Positions 17,258 through 25,680 of a stretch of 49,813 nucleotides of DNA are shown piece by piece. The notes under the pieces were generated by a model, which had not been told where the DNA came from, did not search any database, and saw only the letters and a program-made list of their open reading frames with translations. The stretch is taken from contig QWQF01000257.1 in the NCBI GenBank assembly GCA_003669125.1, positions 1 through 49,813 of the forward strand, written 5' to 3'. Source of the stretch: Planctomycetota bacterium. GTDB lineage: Bacteria; Planctomycetota; Planctomycetia; Planctomycetales; Planctomycetaceae. Numbering within the stretch: the first letter of the stretch is position 1; each line of letters begins with the position of its first letter. The position numbers and the translations under genes were made by a program.

Positions 17258-18209
17258 ATGCGAGCCATCGTTCTCGACCAGCAGCAAGTCACGGCACGCG
17301 ATGATTATCCGCTGCCGACGCTGGCGGACGGTGAGGTGCTGGTGCGCGTGTTGCGAGCGGGGATCTGCGAAACCGACTTGCAGCTCATTCGCGGCTACAT
17401 GGGATTTCGCGGAGTGCTCGGCCACGAGTTTGTCGGCATCGCGGAGTCGGGGCCGTTCGCGGGTCGGCGCGTCGTCGGCGAAATCAATTGCAGTTGCTGG
17501 CGGTGTGAGACGTGTCTGGCCGGACGGCCGACCCATTGTCCGCAGCGTCATCGGCATCCTGAATCACGAGGGTGCGTTCGCCGACTTCGTCGCCGTGCCG
17601 CAGCGCAACTTGTACGTCGTCCCCGATTCTGTGGCGACCGATCTCGCCGTCTTCACCGAGCCGCTGGCTGCCGCGTTTCAGATCCCGGCGAAGTTGCCGC
17701 TGCGTCGCGAGGACCGAGTCGTTGTGCTTGGCGATGGACGGCTCGGCAACTTGTGTGCGCAGGTGCTCGCAAGCTTGTGCGACCGAGTGCTTGTGATCGG
17801 CAAGCACACCGCGAAGCTGGCGATCCTCCGGAAACTGGGGCTCGAAACTTGTCTGTTGGAGGACCGACCGCGCGAACGTCTGGCGGACGTTGTCGTGGAC
17901 TGCACTGGCTCTGAATCCGGTCTGCCGACGGCTCTCGAATTGGTTCGGCCGCGCGGGACGGTCGTGCTCAAAACGACCGTTGCCGGGACGCAGTCGATGC
18001 CGTGGGCACCGATCGTGATCGATGAAGTCCGCATCGTCGGCTCACGCTGCGGCCCGTTCGACCGTGCTCTGGCCGCGTTGGAGCGGGGCGAGGTCCAGGT
18101 CCAGCCACTCATTTCGGACCGGTTCAAATTATCGAACGGCCTCGCCGCGTTGGAGCGAGCCCAATCCAAAGACGCGCTGAAGATCTTGCTGGACGTCGAA
18201 CGCGATTGA
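17258..18209 (+). pseudogene. Zinc-dependent alcohol dehydrogenase-like gene, frameshifted
   Basis: The N-terminal part reads from ATG 17258: [24 protein letters not shown] and the GHEFVGI catalytic-zinc motif. The structural zinc cysteines are intact and spaced C-x2-C-x2-C-x7-C, ending at THC. After PTHCPQR (about 17545) the frame is lost. The family sequence resumes one frame over with [15 protein letters not shown] and a cofactor-binding half ([15 protein letters not shown]) running to 18209. The 3' part contains no further defects. The shift could be a recent mutation, since loss of a 5-base CAGCG repeat would explain it, or a sequencing error. If restored, it would be a ~316-residue NAD(P)-dependent medium-chain dehydrogenase. 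It starts seven bases after the DUF1552 gene. Confidence 0.8.
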
Positions 18210-18310
18210 CCAATTTTGCCGTTCCGTCCTAGAACCCCGTCCCTTCCGTTTTCCCGCCCGAGCCGTTCTGGCTGAAATCCAATCCCACTCTTTCCCGGTC
18301 TGTCCGCAAC

Positions 18311-19162
18311 ATGCGGTTTCCGCCCGTCCTTCACGTTCTGATGTTGGCGTTGCTGAGCTGCGGCGTGCTCGCGTGCGAGAGCTTGCCGTCGGGCAGTTCG
18401 TCGGCTGAGCAGTCCACTGCGTTCAAACTGCCGATGCTGACCGCGCCGCGCGATTCGATCGAACTCGACATCGTCTTTGTGGACCGGCCAGTCAGCGACC
18501 CGCTTTTGGGAAAGACTCTGTGGCGTGAGGTCGATCAAGTCGGAACGCTTTCGGCGGAACAACGTGCCACGATTCGCGAGGCGGGAATTTTGGTCGGACA
18601 TGTCGGATCGTCGCCGCCGGACGCGCTGCAATCGTTGCTCAATCTGACAGACCAAGAGTTGGAGCGTCAGCGTCGCGAAGCCAACGGCATTCCGAAGACC
18701 GCCGCGCGTCGCGTTGCTTTGCCCGCTGGAACCGACACCGAAGTCTGGTCGAATGAAGTGGTCGCTCAGCGGTTGGTGACGCAGCCGGACGGAAAGAAAT
18801 TGGACTTGGCCAACGCACGCGGCCTCTTGCGGCTGCGAGCCGAACGGAGCCAAGACGGCTGGGCACGGCTCGACTTCACGCCGGAGTTGCATCACGGGCA
18901 GACAAGCACTCGCCCCTTTGCCGCCGCGACCGGCTGGATGTATCGCACGACTCAAGAAGTCGTCCCGTACTACGCTCAGCAATTCTCCGTGAACCTGAAC
19001 GTCGGCGAGATGCTGGTGCTGACCTGCGACCGTGAACGCCCCGGAACTCTGGGCCAAAACCTGTTTCAGTTCGAGGACAGCACCGGGCTCAAACAGCGTC
19101 TCGTGGTCGTGCGCTTGGCCGAACTGCGCGAGATCACTCCCAAGCGAGTGCGTTCGGAATAG
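18311..19162 (+). CDS. Predicted lipoprotein of unknown function
   Basis: The product is 283 residues. The N-terminus MRFPPVLHVLMLALLSC has a lipobox-like LLSC, with a second candidate (VLAC) five residues on, so lipid anchoring is likely. The mature part has a repetitive mixture of short strands and polar loops: ELDIVFVDRPVSDPLLGKTLW, LNLTDQELERQRREA and a C-terminal VNLNVGEMLVLTCDRERPGTLG. I do not recognise a domain. It stands alone, about 100 nt after the dehydrogenase, with no visible ribosome binding site. Confidence 0.75.
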   Translation: MRFPPVLHVLMLALLSCGVLACESLPSGSSSAEQSTAFKLPMLTAPRDSIELDIVFVDRPVSDPLLGKTLWREVDQVGTLSAEQRATIREAGILVGHVGSSPPDALQSLLNLTDQELERQRREANGIPKTAARRVALPAGTDTEVWSNEVVAQRLVTQPDGKKLDLANARGLLRLRAERSQDGWARLDFTPELHHGQTSTRPFAAATGWMYRTTQEVVPYYAQQFSVNLNVGEMLVLTCDRERPGTLGQNLFQFEDSTGLKQRLVVVRLAELREITPKRVRSE

Positions 19163-19278
19163 CTCGATCAGATTCGCCGTGGCCGAGGTTCCGCACGCGA
19201 GTCGCGGTCCCGAACTCTTGAATCGCGACGGCTGGCCCTTGAAAAACACGCCACCGACCGGCTGAAATCAGCTGGAAC

Positions 19279-19318
19279 GCGCTAGCGTCCGGTTGTCGCG
19301 GGAACCGCGGGCTAGCGC
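19279..19318. repeat. GCGCTAGC-type intergenic palindrome
   Basis: GCGCTAGCGTCCGGTT (19279-19294) and AACCGCGGGCTAGCGC (19303-19318) are reverse complements except at two or three central positions, with an 8-nt loop. The element lies in the 218-nt gap before the glycosidase-like gene. Confidence 0.65.
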
Positions 19319-19380
19319 ACTGCGGCTGATGAATTGTTCGACCGAGCGCGGTCGTTTCCTCCAATCGCGAAGGGCTTCCG

Positions 19381-21252
19381 ATGAAAACCAGTTCCCTGGC
19401 TTTGGCGGTCGTGTTGCTGTTACTGCGTTCTGCGTTTGCTCAAACCGAACCGCCGAAGCCGCGAGAGTTCTCGACGTTGGTAGCTCACTGGGCGGAATAC
19501 GCCGATCCGGACTACTTGCCGTTTCTCGCGGATGCGAAACCGGACGTCGCTCAGGTCGGTTTCTACGGTGCTCACTTTTGGAGCTTGGCACACACGCCGC
19601 ACGGCAAAGGTTATCCCGCTCACTTTCCAGTCGTTGGCCTGAACGAGAATCGCGAGTGGCTGATGAATCTCAATCGTGAGATTCATCAGCGTGGCATCAA
19701 AGTGGTCGGGCACATCAACGTGAAGTTCCTCGTCGGCGATCCCGACAGCCCGCCGATTCCGGAAACGAAAAATAAACCGGCCGAACCGGGTGGGCCGCGC
19801 GGGTTCTTCAAGTTCTATCGCGAGATGTGGAACGAAGAGTGGCTCGGCCCGAAACCCGTGGCGGACCCGATGGAACTGCTGGAAGTCGACGCCGAGGGAA
19901 AGCCGATCACGAACAACAACTACAGCATCGGGGGCATGAAGGAGTACTGGGGTTGCCTCAACAACCCGCACTGGCGAACGGTGCTGAAAGCCTGGACGAA
20001 GCACGGCGTCTCGTTGGGCTGCGACGGATTCATCATCAACTACTTCTACCGACACGACTGCCTGTGCCCACACTGCATAGCCTCATTCAAGGCGTATCTG
20101 GCCGAGCGATTTACCGCCGAGCAGCTCAACGAGAAGTTTCAGATTGCGGATTTGAAGTCGCACCGCTTTACGGAAATCGTCAGTTGGCACAAGCCGGAGG
20201 AATCGACGCCGTTGCGACGTGAGATGCTGCGATTTTCGCAGGTCGCCAACAAGGCCGCGTTCGACGATGTGTTCGTGAAGTACGGCCGCTCGCTGAAGCC
20301 GGATCTGCTGGTCGCGCAGTGGAATCACCTCGGTAACTTCAACCAACTCAGCGGCGACGAGCGTTGCCTGCTCCCTTCCGAGTCCTGGGGCCGCGACGAA
20401 AACTATCTCTGGTACAGCACCGGCGGAGCGGCGCACTTCACGGATTTGGCCGACGGAATGCTCGGCGAGGGGACATTGCAGGCGCGGTACATTCGCGGTT
20501 CGTTCGGCAACAAGCCGTTCACGCTAGGCAAGTACGAGAGCACTCGCACTCGCGTCGCGATCTCGGAGTTAGCCGCCAATTGCGGAGCACCGATGGGTTT
20601 TTATACCCGCTTCAAAGACCCAGAGGCTCGCGCCGAGATCGTGCGCTACTACCAGTTCCTCAAGCGTCACGACGACCTGTTTCGTTGGCATCAGCCGCAT
20701 CACGAGACTCTGCTGCTGTTTCCTCGTCGAGCCATTCACAACGGTGATGTCCGGTCGCTTGCCCGCTTTCGAGAAATCGGCGGACGAATGCTCGACGAAC
20801 ACGTCTTGTTCGACATTCGCCCTGATGATGCCGTCACTCCGGAGATCACCGGCCACTATCGCCAAATCATCAGCGTCGAGGCTGAGACTCCACTGCCTCC
20901 ACGAATCGGAAGTTACAACTTCACCAACATGCCGAAAACCGTGCGTGCGTCGCTGTCGAAACATCCGCAGCGCAACGAATTCGCGCTGCATCTGGTGAAC
21001 TACAACCGCATCGAACCGGCCGAGAAGCACAGCGCCGGCCGAGGCATTCAAGACGAGAAGCCGATCCCCGTCGAAGCCATCCGCGCCAGTCTGAGTGTGC
21101 CGAGAGGCACCGCCGTCCGTTCTGCGGAATTCCTCACGCCGGAAAACGCTGAGCCGATCCCCGTGGAATTTGAAGTCACACGAGAGAACGTGCAGTTTGT
21201 CGTCCCGAAGTTTCTCGTGTACGGTGTCGTCCGATTCCGCTTTGAAAACTAA
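19381..21252 (+). CDS. Exported glycoside-hydrolase-like TIM-barrel protein
   Basis: The product is 623 residues. The ATG follows GAAGGG at a suitable distance, and a signal peptide covers residues 1-20 (cleavage near AFA-QTE). The sequence alternates strand and helix as in (beta/alpha)8 glycosidases: VAQVGFYGAHFWSL, GIKVVGHINVKFL, GVSLGCDGFIINYFYRHDC and LLVAQWNHLGNFNQL. The CLCPHCIASFKAYL stretch after the DGFIINYF strand is a pattern seen in GH42-like and related putative glycosidases. The C-terminal third looks beta-rich. Catalytic acids cannot be fixed without alignment, so the substrate is unknown. The 3' end touches a palindromic repeat at 21251. Confidence 0.7.
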   Translation: MKTSSLALAVVLLLLRSAFAQTEPPKPREFSTLVAHWAEYADPDYLPFLADAKPDVAQVGFYGAHFWSLAHTPHGKGYPAHFPVVGLNENREWLMNLNREIHQRGIKVVGHINVKFLVGDPDSPPIPETKNKPAEPGGPRGFFKFYREMWNEEWLGPKPVADPMELLEVDAEGKPITNNNYSIGGMKEYWGCLNNPHWRTVLKAWTKHGVSLGCDGFIINYFYRHDCLCPHCIASFKAYLAERFTAEQLNEKFQIADLKSHRFTEIVSWHKPEESTPLRREMLRFSQVANKAAFDDVFVKYGRSLKPDLLVAQWNHLGNFNQLSGDERCLLPSESWGRDENYLWYSTGGAAHFTDLADGMLGEGTLQARYIRGSFGNKPFTLGKYESTRTRVAISELAANCGAPMGFYTRFKDPEARAEIVRYYQFLKRHDDLFRWHQPHHETLLLFPRRAIHNGDVRSLARFREIGGRMLDEHVLFDIRPDDAVTPEITGHYRQIISVEAETPLPPRIGSYNFTNMPKTVRASLSKHPQRNEFALHLVNYNRIEPAEKHSAGRGIQDEKPIPVEAIRASLSVPRGTAVRSAEFLTPENAEPIPVEFEVTRENVQFVVPKFLVYGVVRFRFEN

Positions 21253-21308
21253 CTCGGAAGCGTCAGTGAGGGCGAACCGCGACAACGCCCTCGCTGACGC
21301 TTCGGGTT
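21251..21308. repeat. CCCTCGCTGACGCTTCGGG palindrome, copy 1
   Basis: The left arm 21251-21274 and right arm 21286-21308 are near reverse complements (one mismatch, one extra base). The right arm is identical, read in reverse complement, to AACCCGAAGCGTCAGCGAGG plus GCG. The left arm overlaps the last bases of the upstream stop codon. A second copy is at 38956-39041. Confidence 0.8.
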
Positions 21309-21343
21309 GGTGTGTGGATACGAACAACCTGGGCAATCGACTC

Positions 21344-21964
21344 ATGCGAATTCTGATCACCGCCGGACCGACCCGCGAATACTTGGACGACGTGCGATAT
21401 CTCTCGAACGCCAGCAGCGGTCGCATGGGTTACGCACTCGCAGCCGAGGCGGTGGCTCGCGGGCATCAAGTGGTCTTGGTGTCGGGGCCGGTGGAGTTAG
21501 CTCCACCGAAAGGTTGCGACGTGCGGTTTGTGCAGACGACTGAAGAGATGCGACTGGCCTGCGAGCAAACATTCGCGACGTGCGACGGCGTCATCGCGGC
21601 GGCGGCAGTGTGTGACTACAAGCCCTCTCAGCGAGTCACCGGCAAGATGTCGAAGACGGGCGAACCGCTCACCATTGAATTGATTGAAACCGATGATGTT
21701 CTTGCGGGCCTGGGACAAAAAAAGGACGGCCGCTGGATCGTGGGCTTCGCGCTCGAAGCCGCGAACTCGCGTGAGAACGCGCTGCAAAAACTGCGAGCCA
21801 AGAATTGCGACGTCGTCGTGCTCAATGACCCCAGTGCGATCGGGTCGGCGACGAACTCGGTGGAACTGATCGATGACAGCGGTCAGCCGATTGAAAGCTG
21901 GAACGGCTCGAAGGAAGCGGTCGCTTGTGAGCTGCTCAATTGGATCGAGCGGCGGTGGAATTGA
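21344..21964 (+). CDS. coaB: Stand-alone phosphopantothenate-cysteine ligase (CoaB)
   Basis: The product is 206 residues. The start at ATG 21344 puts the family signature directly at the N-terminus: ILITAGPTREYLDDVRYLSNASSGRMGYALA. Further CoaB features are VVLVSGP, VIAAAAVCDYKP, a lysine-containing GKMSKTG loop where the KxKK motif is expected, and VGFALEAAN. CoaB joins cysteine to 4'-phosphopantothenate using a nucleotide triphosphate, the second step of coenzyme A synthesis. In most bacteria it is fused behind the CoaC decarboxylase. Here the CoaC half is absent, so CoaC must be encoded elsewhere. A strong terminator follows the stop codon. Confidence 0.93.
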   Translation: MRILITAGPTREYLDDVRYLSNASSGRMGYALAAEAVARGHQVVLVSGPVELAPPKGCDVRFVQTTEEMRLACEQTFATCDGVIAAAAVCDYKPSQRVTGKMSKTGEPLTIELIETDDVLAGLGQKKDGRWIVGFALEAANSRENALQKLRAKNCDVVVLNDPSAIGSATNSVELIDDSGQPIESWNGSKEAVACELLNWIERRWN

Positions 21965-21975
21965 ACCATTGAAAA

Positions 21976-22012
21976 CGAAAAGACCCCGGCCGTTCAGGTC
22001 GGGGTCTTTTCG
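21976..22012. terminator. Bidirectional intrinsic terminator
   Basis: A perfect 13-bp stem, CGAAAAGACCCCG (21976-21988) with CGGGGTCTTTTCG (22000-22012), surrounds an 11-nt loop. The arms carry AAAA and TTTT, so the hairpin can stop transcription both from coaB (plus) and from the convergent minus-strand gene. Confidence 0.88.
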
Positions 22013-22042
22013 GAAATTCGTCGGCGCAGCTGGCCGCTGCGA

Positions 22043-23026
22043 TTACTTGCGGACCAACTGAGTTCCGATCGACTTGGCGACAACCGGTGTCCAGTCAGAG
22101 TCGATGGGGACTCGGCGAGTCACGCTGGCCTTCGCGAGTTTGGCGTGGAACGGAACTCGCGTCCGTTGCGGTTCGGCGTGCCAAGTAATTTTGGCATCGA
22201 GACTCAAAGTTGTCTGTCGTCGGCGGATCAGAGTCTCCTTGTTGCCGTCGGTCGCCTCCGTGGATGACTTGTTGTTTTCGAGAGGCTCCTCGAACTTCTT
22301 TTCTCCTGGCTTGGCGGGAGCCGGTTCTGGTTGCGACTCAAATTCGTCGATGGCGGACTTGGTCGGAGCCTTCTTCTTCAAGATGGTCGATTCCTCGTTC
22401 GTCGTCGCCGGGCGATTCACTTCGACTTCGGTGCCCGTGCCCTCGGCGGCTCGCGTACCTCGCGAGCGAGTGCCGGTGTCGAGTCCATCGATGCTGGTTG
22501 CTCCGGCGGGAGATGCTCCGCGATCCGCGTCTTGGAAAGTTCGCGGTGTCGGAGCTGGATCTTTGGCTGGCTCGGCGGGTTTCTTCCAAGCGGACTTGCC
22601 GTTGGTTGCTGGTGCAGTCGTCGTTGGAGCGGGAATCGACGGCGAACATCCACTGAGGCACCCGCCAGCCTGAGCATACGACACTGTGCCACACGACGGA
22701 GCAACGGCGACCGGTGCACAACCGCAGCCGTTGCTTGGTTGGGCGTAGCTCACCGGAGCATAGTTGCTCGTCGAACAGGACGAGCATCCGGAGGAGTATC
22801 CGTAAGACGTCGGTGCGTGCATCGGAGCAGAGTTGACGTTGATCGGTCGCGAGTACGAGACGGCATACGGCGAGTAACCGTATCCATAGGCCGGATACCG
22901 AACCGGGCCGAAGACGACGTCGTAGGCCCAAGGGATGATGCCGGCTTGGCTGGCCGAGGCGATGCTCATCGCAATCAGGAACGCTGAAAGGCTGGCAATC
23001 CGTCGCAGACCAAGATTCACTGTCAT
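22043..23026 (-). CDS. Exported Cys/Tyr/Pro-rich protein of unknown function
   Basis: The start is set at ATG 23026, preceded on the minus strand by GAGGA. The N-terminus is then a clean signal peptide (LSAFLIAMSIASASQA). The 327-residue product continues with a tyrosine/glycine-rich stretch (YPAYGYGYSPYAVSYS). A cysteine-rich segment with CSSC, CGC and CLSGC pairs follows (about residues 80-150), then a Pro/Thr/Ala-rich spacer and a charged C-terminal domain (ITWHAEPQRTRVPFHAKLA). Paired cysteines after a signal peptide suggest disulfides in the envelope or outside the cell. No domain is recognised. A sigma-70-like promoter lies upstream. Confidence 0.75.
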   Translation of the reverse strand: MTVNLGLRRIASLSAFLIAMSIASASQAGIIPWAYDVVFGPVRYPAYGYGYSPYAVSYSRPINVNSAPMHAPTSYGYSSGCSSCSTSNYAPVSYAQPSNGCGCAPVAVAPSCGTVSYAQAGGCLSGCSPSIPAPTTTAPATNGKSAWKKPAEPAKDPAPTPRTFQDADRGASPAGATSIDGLDTGTRSRGTRAAEGTGTEVEVNRPATTNEESTILKKKAPTKSAIDEFESQPEPAPAKPGEKKFEEPLENNKSSTEATDGNKETLIRRRQTTLSLDAKITWHAEPQRTRVPFHAKLAKASVTRRVPIDSDWTPVVAKSIGTQLVRK

Positions 23027-23088
23027 GGCATTCCTCGCTAAGGTTCGATGGTTGAATGGCCCGACTCCAACGCAGGCAGCGGACGCAT

Positions 23089-23116
23089 CTTCTACCGCTC
23101 GCGGTGGAAAAGTCAA
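23089..23116 (-). promoter_or_regulatory. Sigma-70-like promoter of the Cys/Tyr-rich gene
   Basis: Read on the minus strand, TTGACT (23116-23111) and TAGAAG (23094-23089) are separated by 16 bases. The -35 box matches five of six consensus bases and the -10 box four of six. Transcription would start about 55 nt before ATG 23026. Confidence 0.4.
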
Positions 23117-23131
23117 ACTTCGGCAAACTTC

Positions 23132-24235
23132 ATGTCACTCCCGCAGTTTGTGAAGTTTCACAATCTTCTCCAGGTCGTCGAGTCATTTTGCGGAGCGAAG
23201 CCGGCTCGCATTCGGACGCTCGACCGAGACAGTGATGGTTTTAGTGGAGCGGTCGTGCTGCGAGTCGTTGTGCAAGAGACGCCGCAAGCTCCGAAGATGG
23301 AATATTGTCTGCGCGGCTGGCCGCCCGACAGTTTGCCGCGCGAGAGATTGCTGGGACTGCATCGCCTGCTGGAACACATTCACAAGTGCGGTGTCATGCC
23401 AGTGTCGGTTCCGCTGCGCAGCAAATTCGGCACGACGATCTTTGCGTCGGCGGGCCAGTTCTGGCAGATCGAACCGTGGTTGCCCGGCGTCGCGGATTTC
23501 AACTCCAATCCGAACGACGCGCGACTGCGAAATGCGATGACGGTGCTGGCTCAGTGGCACGAAGCGGCCTCGCGATTTGAGCCGCGAGAATCTGAGGCGA
23601 CTTGGTTCAAGAGTTTCGCGGCGGCGAATTCACCGACGGTCGCCGATCGATTGGATCGCGTCGAGCGATTTCAAAAACAAGATGTCGACAAGTTGCGGCA
23701 ACTGCTGGAACAAAGGACGCACCTGCCGCCGTGGGGGACCGAGTTCGACGAGTTGGTCGATCTCGCGCGGAGGATTCTCGATCTCTTCAGTTCGTCCGCC
23801 GCGCGTGTCGCCGAGGACTTGTCGTCGTATCGCAATCTGCGGTTCCGATTGCATCCATGCCTGCGCGATGTCTGGCACGATCATGTGCTTTTCGAGGGAG
23901 ACCAAGTCACGGGATTGATCGATCCGAGTGCAGCACGCTCAGAAACGCCGGCGACCGATTTGGCGAGACTGCTCGGCAGCTTGCTGGGGGACGATGACGA
24001 ACGCTGGGAAGTCGCGATCTCGGCCTATCGCAGCGTGCGGCCGCTGTCCGATCGCGAGGTGTCGTTGGCTCGCGTCATCGACCAAAGCACGGTGCTGCTG
24101 AGCGGGTTGACGTGGCTCGAGCGCTTGTTCGTGCATCGACTGAGTTATTCGAATCCGCCGCGAGTGCTCGATCGTTTGAAGCAAATCGCCTCGCGACTGG
24201 ATCTGCTGGCGAGTCGGCTTCCTCCGAATGGTTGA
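23132..24235 (+). CDS. Aminoglycoside-phosphotransferase-like kinase with altered active site
   Basis: The product is 367 residues, with the start at ATG 23132, whose frame leads directly into the fold (LPQFVKFHNLLQVVESF). The C-terminal lobe shows the APH-type catalytic loop in altered form: L244-R-D246-V-W-H-D-H251-VLF. D246 is at the place of the catalytic Asp. The usual His before it is Leu, and the magnesium-binding Asn is His251. The second metal Asp is present (GLID264P). Phosphotransferases of this group act on small molecules, including drugs, choline, sugars and homoserine. The substrate is unknown, and the changes may mark a distinct subgroup. The gene is divergent from the Cys/Tyr-rich gene. 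Confidence 0.75.
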   Translation: MSLPQFVKFHNLLQVVESFCGAKPARIRTLDRDSDGFSGAVVLRVVVQETPQAPKMEYCLRGWPPDSLPRERLLGLHRLLEHIHKCGVMPVSVPLRSKFGTTIFASAGQFWQIEPWLPGVADFNSNPNDARLRNAMTVLAQWHEAASRFEPRESEATWFKSFAAANSPTVADRLDRVERFQKQDVDKLRQLLEQRTHLPPWGTEFDELVDLARRILDLFSSSAARVAEDLSSYRNLRFRLHPCLRDVWHDHVLFEGDQVTGLIDPSAARSETPATDLARLLGSLLGDDDERWEVAISAYRSVRPLSDREVSLARVIDQSTVLLSGLTWLERLFVHRLSYSNPPRVLDRLKQIASRLDLLASRLPPNG

Positions 24236-24276
24236 TGCCGTTGGGCGTCATGGTCGCGAAATCGCTCGCTTCGCCA

Positions 24277-25602
24277 TCAACCGACGGTGCGTCGGAGATG
24301 CTCGATCAACTCGGCTGATGCGACAGTGACTTGCTCGCGAGTCAGCAGGTTTTTGATCTGCCACTGTCCGGCGGCGAATTCGCGGTCGCCCGCGATGACG
24401 GCTGCGGGAAAGCCTTTGCGAGCGGCGTATTTCAACTGGTCGCCCAGCGAGACCGCTTCGGGGTAGACCTCGGCGGGGAGTCCTGCGGCTCGCAGTTCGC
24501 GAGCGAGGTGGTGATAGTCGCCGAGATGATTCGCGTCGAAGAACGCGATCAGCACTTTGGCCGGCGTCGAAGCGGCGGCGACCATTCCCAGCTCTTCCAT
24601 CGCGGCGAGCAACCGGTCGAGTCCGAGGCTCGCGCCGACTCCCGGCAACTTTTGCGTCGTGAAGAGTTCGGCGAGATTGTCGTAGCGGCCTCCCGAACAG
24701 ACGCTGCCGATGCCGGGCAGGTCGCCGAGGGACGTCTCGTAGATCGTGCCGGTGTAGTAGTCGAGCCCGCGCGCGATCGCGAGATCGAGTTCGACTCGTT
24801 CAACCGGCACGCCGACTCGGCCGATCGTCGTGAAGAGTTCTCGCAACCGAGCGACGCCCAATAATCCCGCGTCGTTGCCGGCGAGTTGCGATTCGAGAGT
24901 TGTCAGTATCGCGAATGGCTCGCCTTTGAGTTCGGCGAACGCGATGACGTCGGCGGCTTGCTCAGCAGTCGCGCCCACTCGTTCAGTCATTTCGGCGATG
25001 ACTTTTTCTCGGCCAGCCTTCGGCAGCTTGTCGATGCACCGCAGTACGCCGGCAGATTTGTCGGCCAGTCCCAGCTTCTGCAACAGGCCGTTGAGTACCA
25101 GTCGGTTGTTGACTCGAATCGTGAACTTCGAGAAGCCGAGTCGCTCGAAGAGATCGTGAATCACGAGCAGCGTTTCGATGTCGGAGGCGTTGGATGTCGT
25201 CCCGATCGTGTCGAAGTCGCACTGCATGAATTCGCGATAGCGTCCCTTCTGAGTGTTCTCGCCGCGCCAGACAGTGCCGATGTGGTACCGCTTGAACGGT
25301 GTGCCGATCTCGTGAATATGCTGAGCGGCGAAGCGAGCCAGCGGGACGGTCAAATCGAATCGCAGCGCGACATCGCGGTCGCCGTTGTCGCGGAAGCGAA
25401 ACAACTGCTTGTCGGACTCGTCTCCACCTTTTCCGAGCAGAATCTCCGCGTGCTCCAGCGCGGGCGTGTCGATCGGCGAGAAGCCGTAGCTGCGATAGAC
25501 CTGCCGTGCAGTGTCGATCAACTTTTCGCGAGCGATCATCGCGTTCGGCAAGTAGTCGCGGAAACCTTTGAGAGTCGTCGGCTTGATGATCGGGCGAGAC
25601 AT
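24277..25602 (-). CDS. hisS: Histidine-tRNA ligase
   Basis: The product is 441 residues, a usual length for bacterial HisRS. The start is taken at ATG 25602 (MSRPIIKPTTLKGFRDYLP); a GTG four codons upstream is possible and neither has a clear ribosome binding site. Class II synthetase motifs are all present: the motif 1 region with GFSPIDTPALEH, motif 2 RGENTQKGRYREFMQCDFD, the histidine-specific LDYYTGTIYE stretch and motif 3 GASLGLDRLLAAMEEL. The C-terminal anticodon-binding domain follows (VLIAFFDANHLG). The enzyme charges tRNA-His in the cytoplasm. A YkgJ-type gene lies 78 nt upstream on the same strand and may share its transcript. Confidence 0.96.
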   Translation of the reverse strand: MSRPIIKPTTLKGFRDYLPNAMIAREKLIDTARQVYRSYGFSPIDTPALEHAEILLGKGGDESDKQLFRFRDNGDRDVALRFDLTVPLARFAAQHIHEIGTPFKRYHIGTVWRGENTQKGRYREFMQCDFDTIGTTSNASDIETLLVIHDLFERLGFSKFTIRVNNRLVLNGLLQKLGLADKSAGVLRCIDKLPKAGREKVIAEMTERVGATAEQAADVIAFAELKGEPFAILTTLESQLAGNDAGLLGVARLRELFTTIGRVGVPVERVELDLAIARGLDYYTGTIYETSLGDLPGIGSVCSGGRYDNLAELFTTQKLPGVGASLGLDRLLAAMEELGMVAAASTPAKVLIAFFDANHLGDYHHLARELRAAGLPAEVYPEAVSLGDQLKYAARKGFPAAVIAGDREFAAGQWQIKNLLTREQVTVASAELIEHLRRTVG

Positions 25603-25680
25603 AATTCGTGGCACACGCGGCTCGCGTGCAAATCCGAGGGGCCAATTCGTGGAGGAAGAAAAACAGGCGAGCGGCCCGTT

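Noticed and set aside
17678-19249. 523-codon minus-strand frame across the dehydrogenase and lipoprotein genes
   Set aside because: It covers two plus-strand genes with recognised features, and its sequence is basic and compositionally unlike a folded protein.
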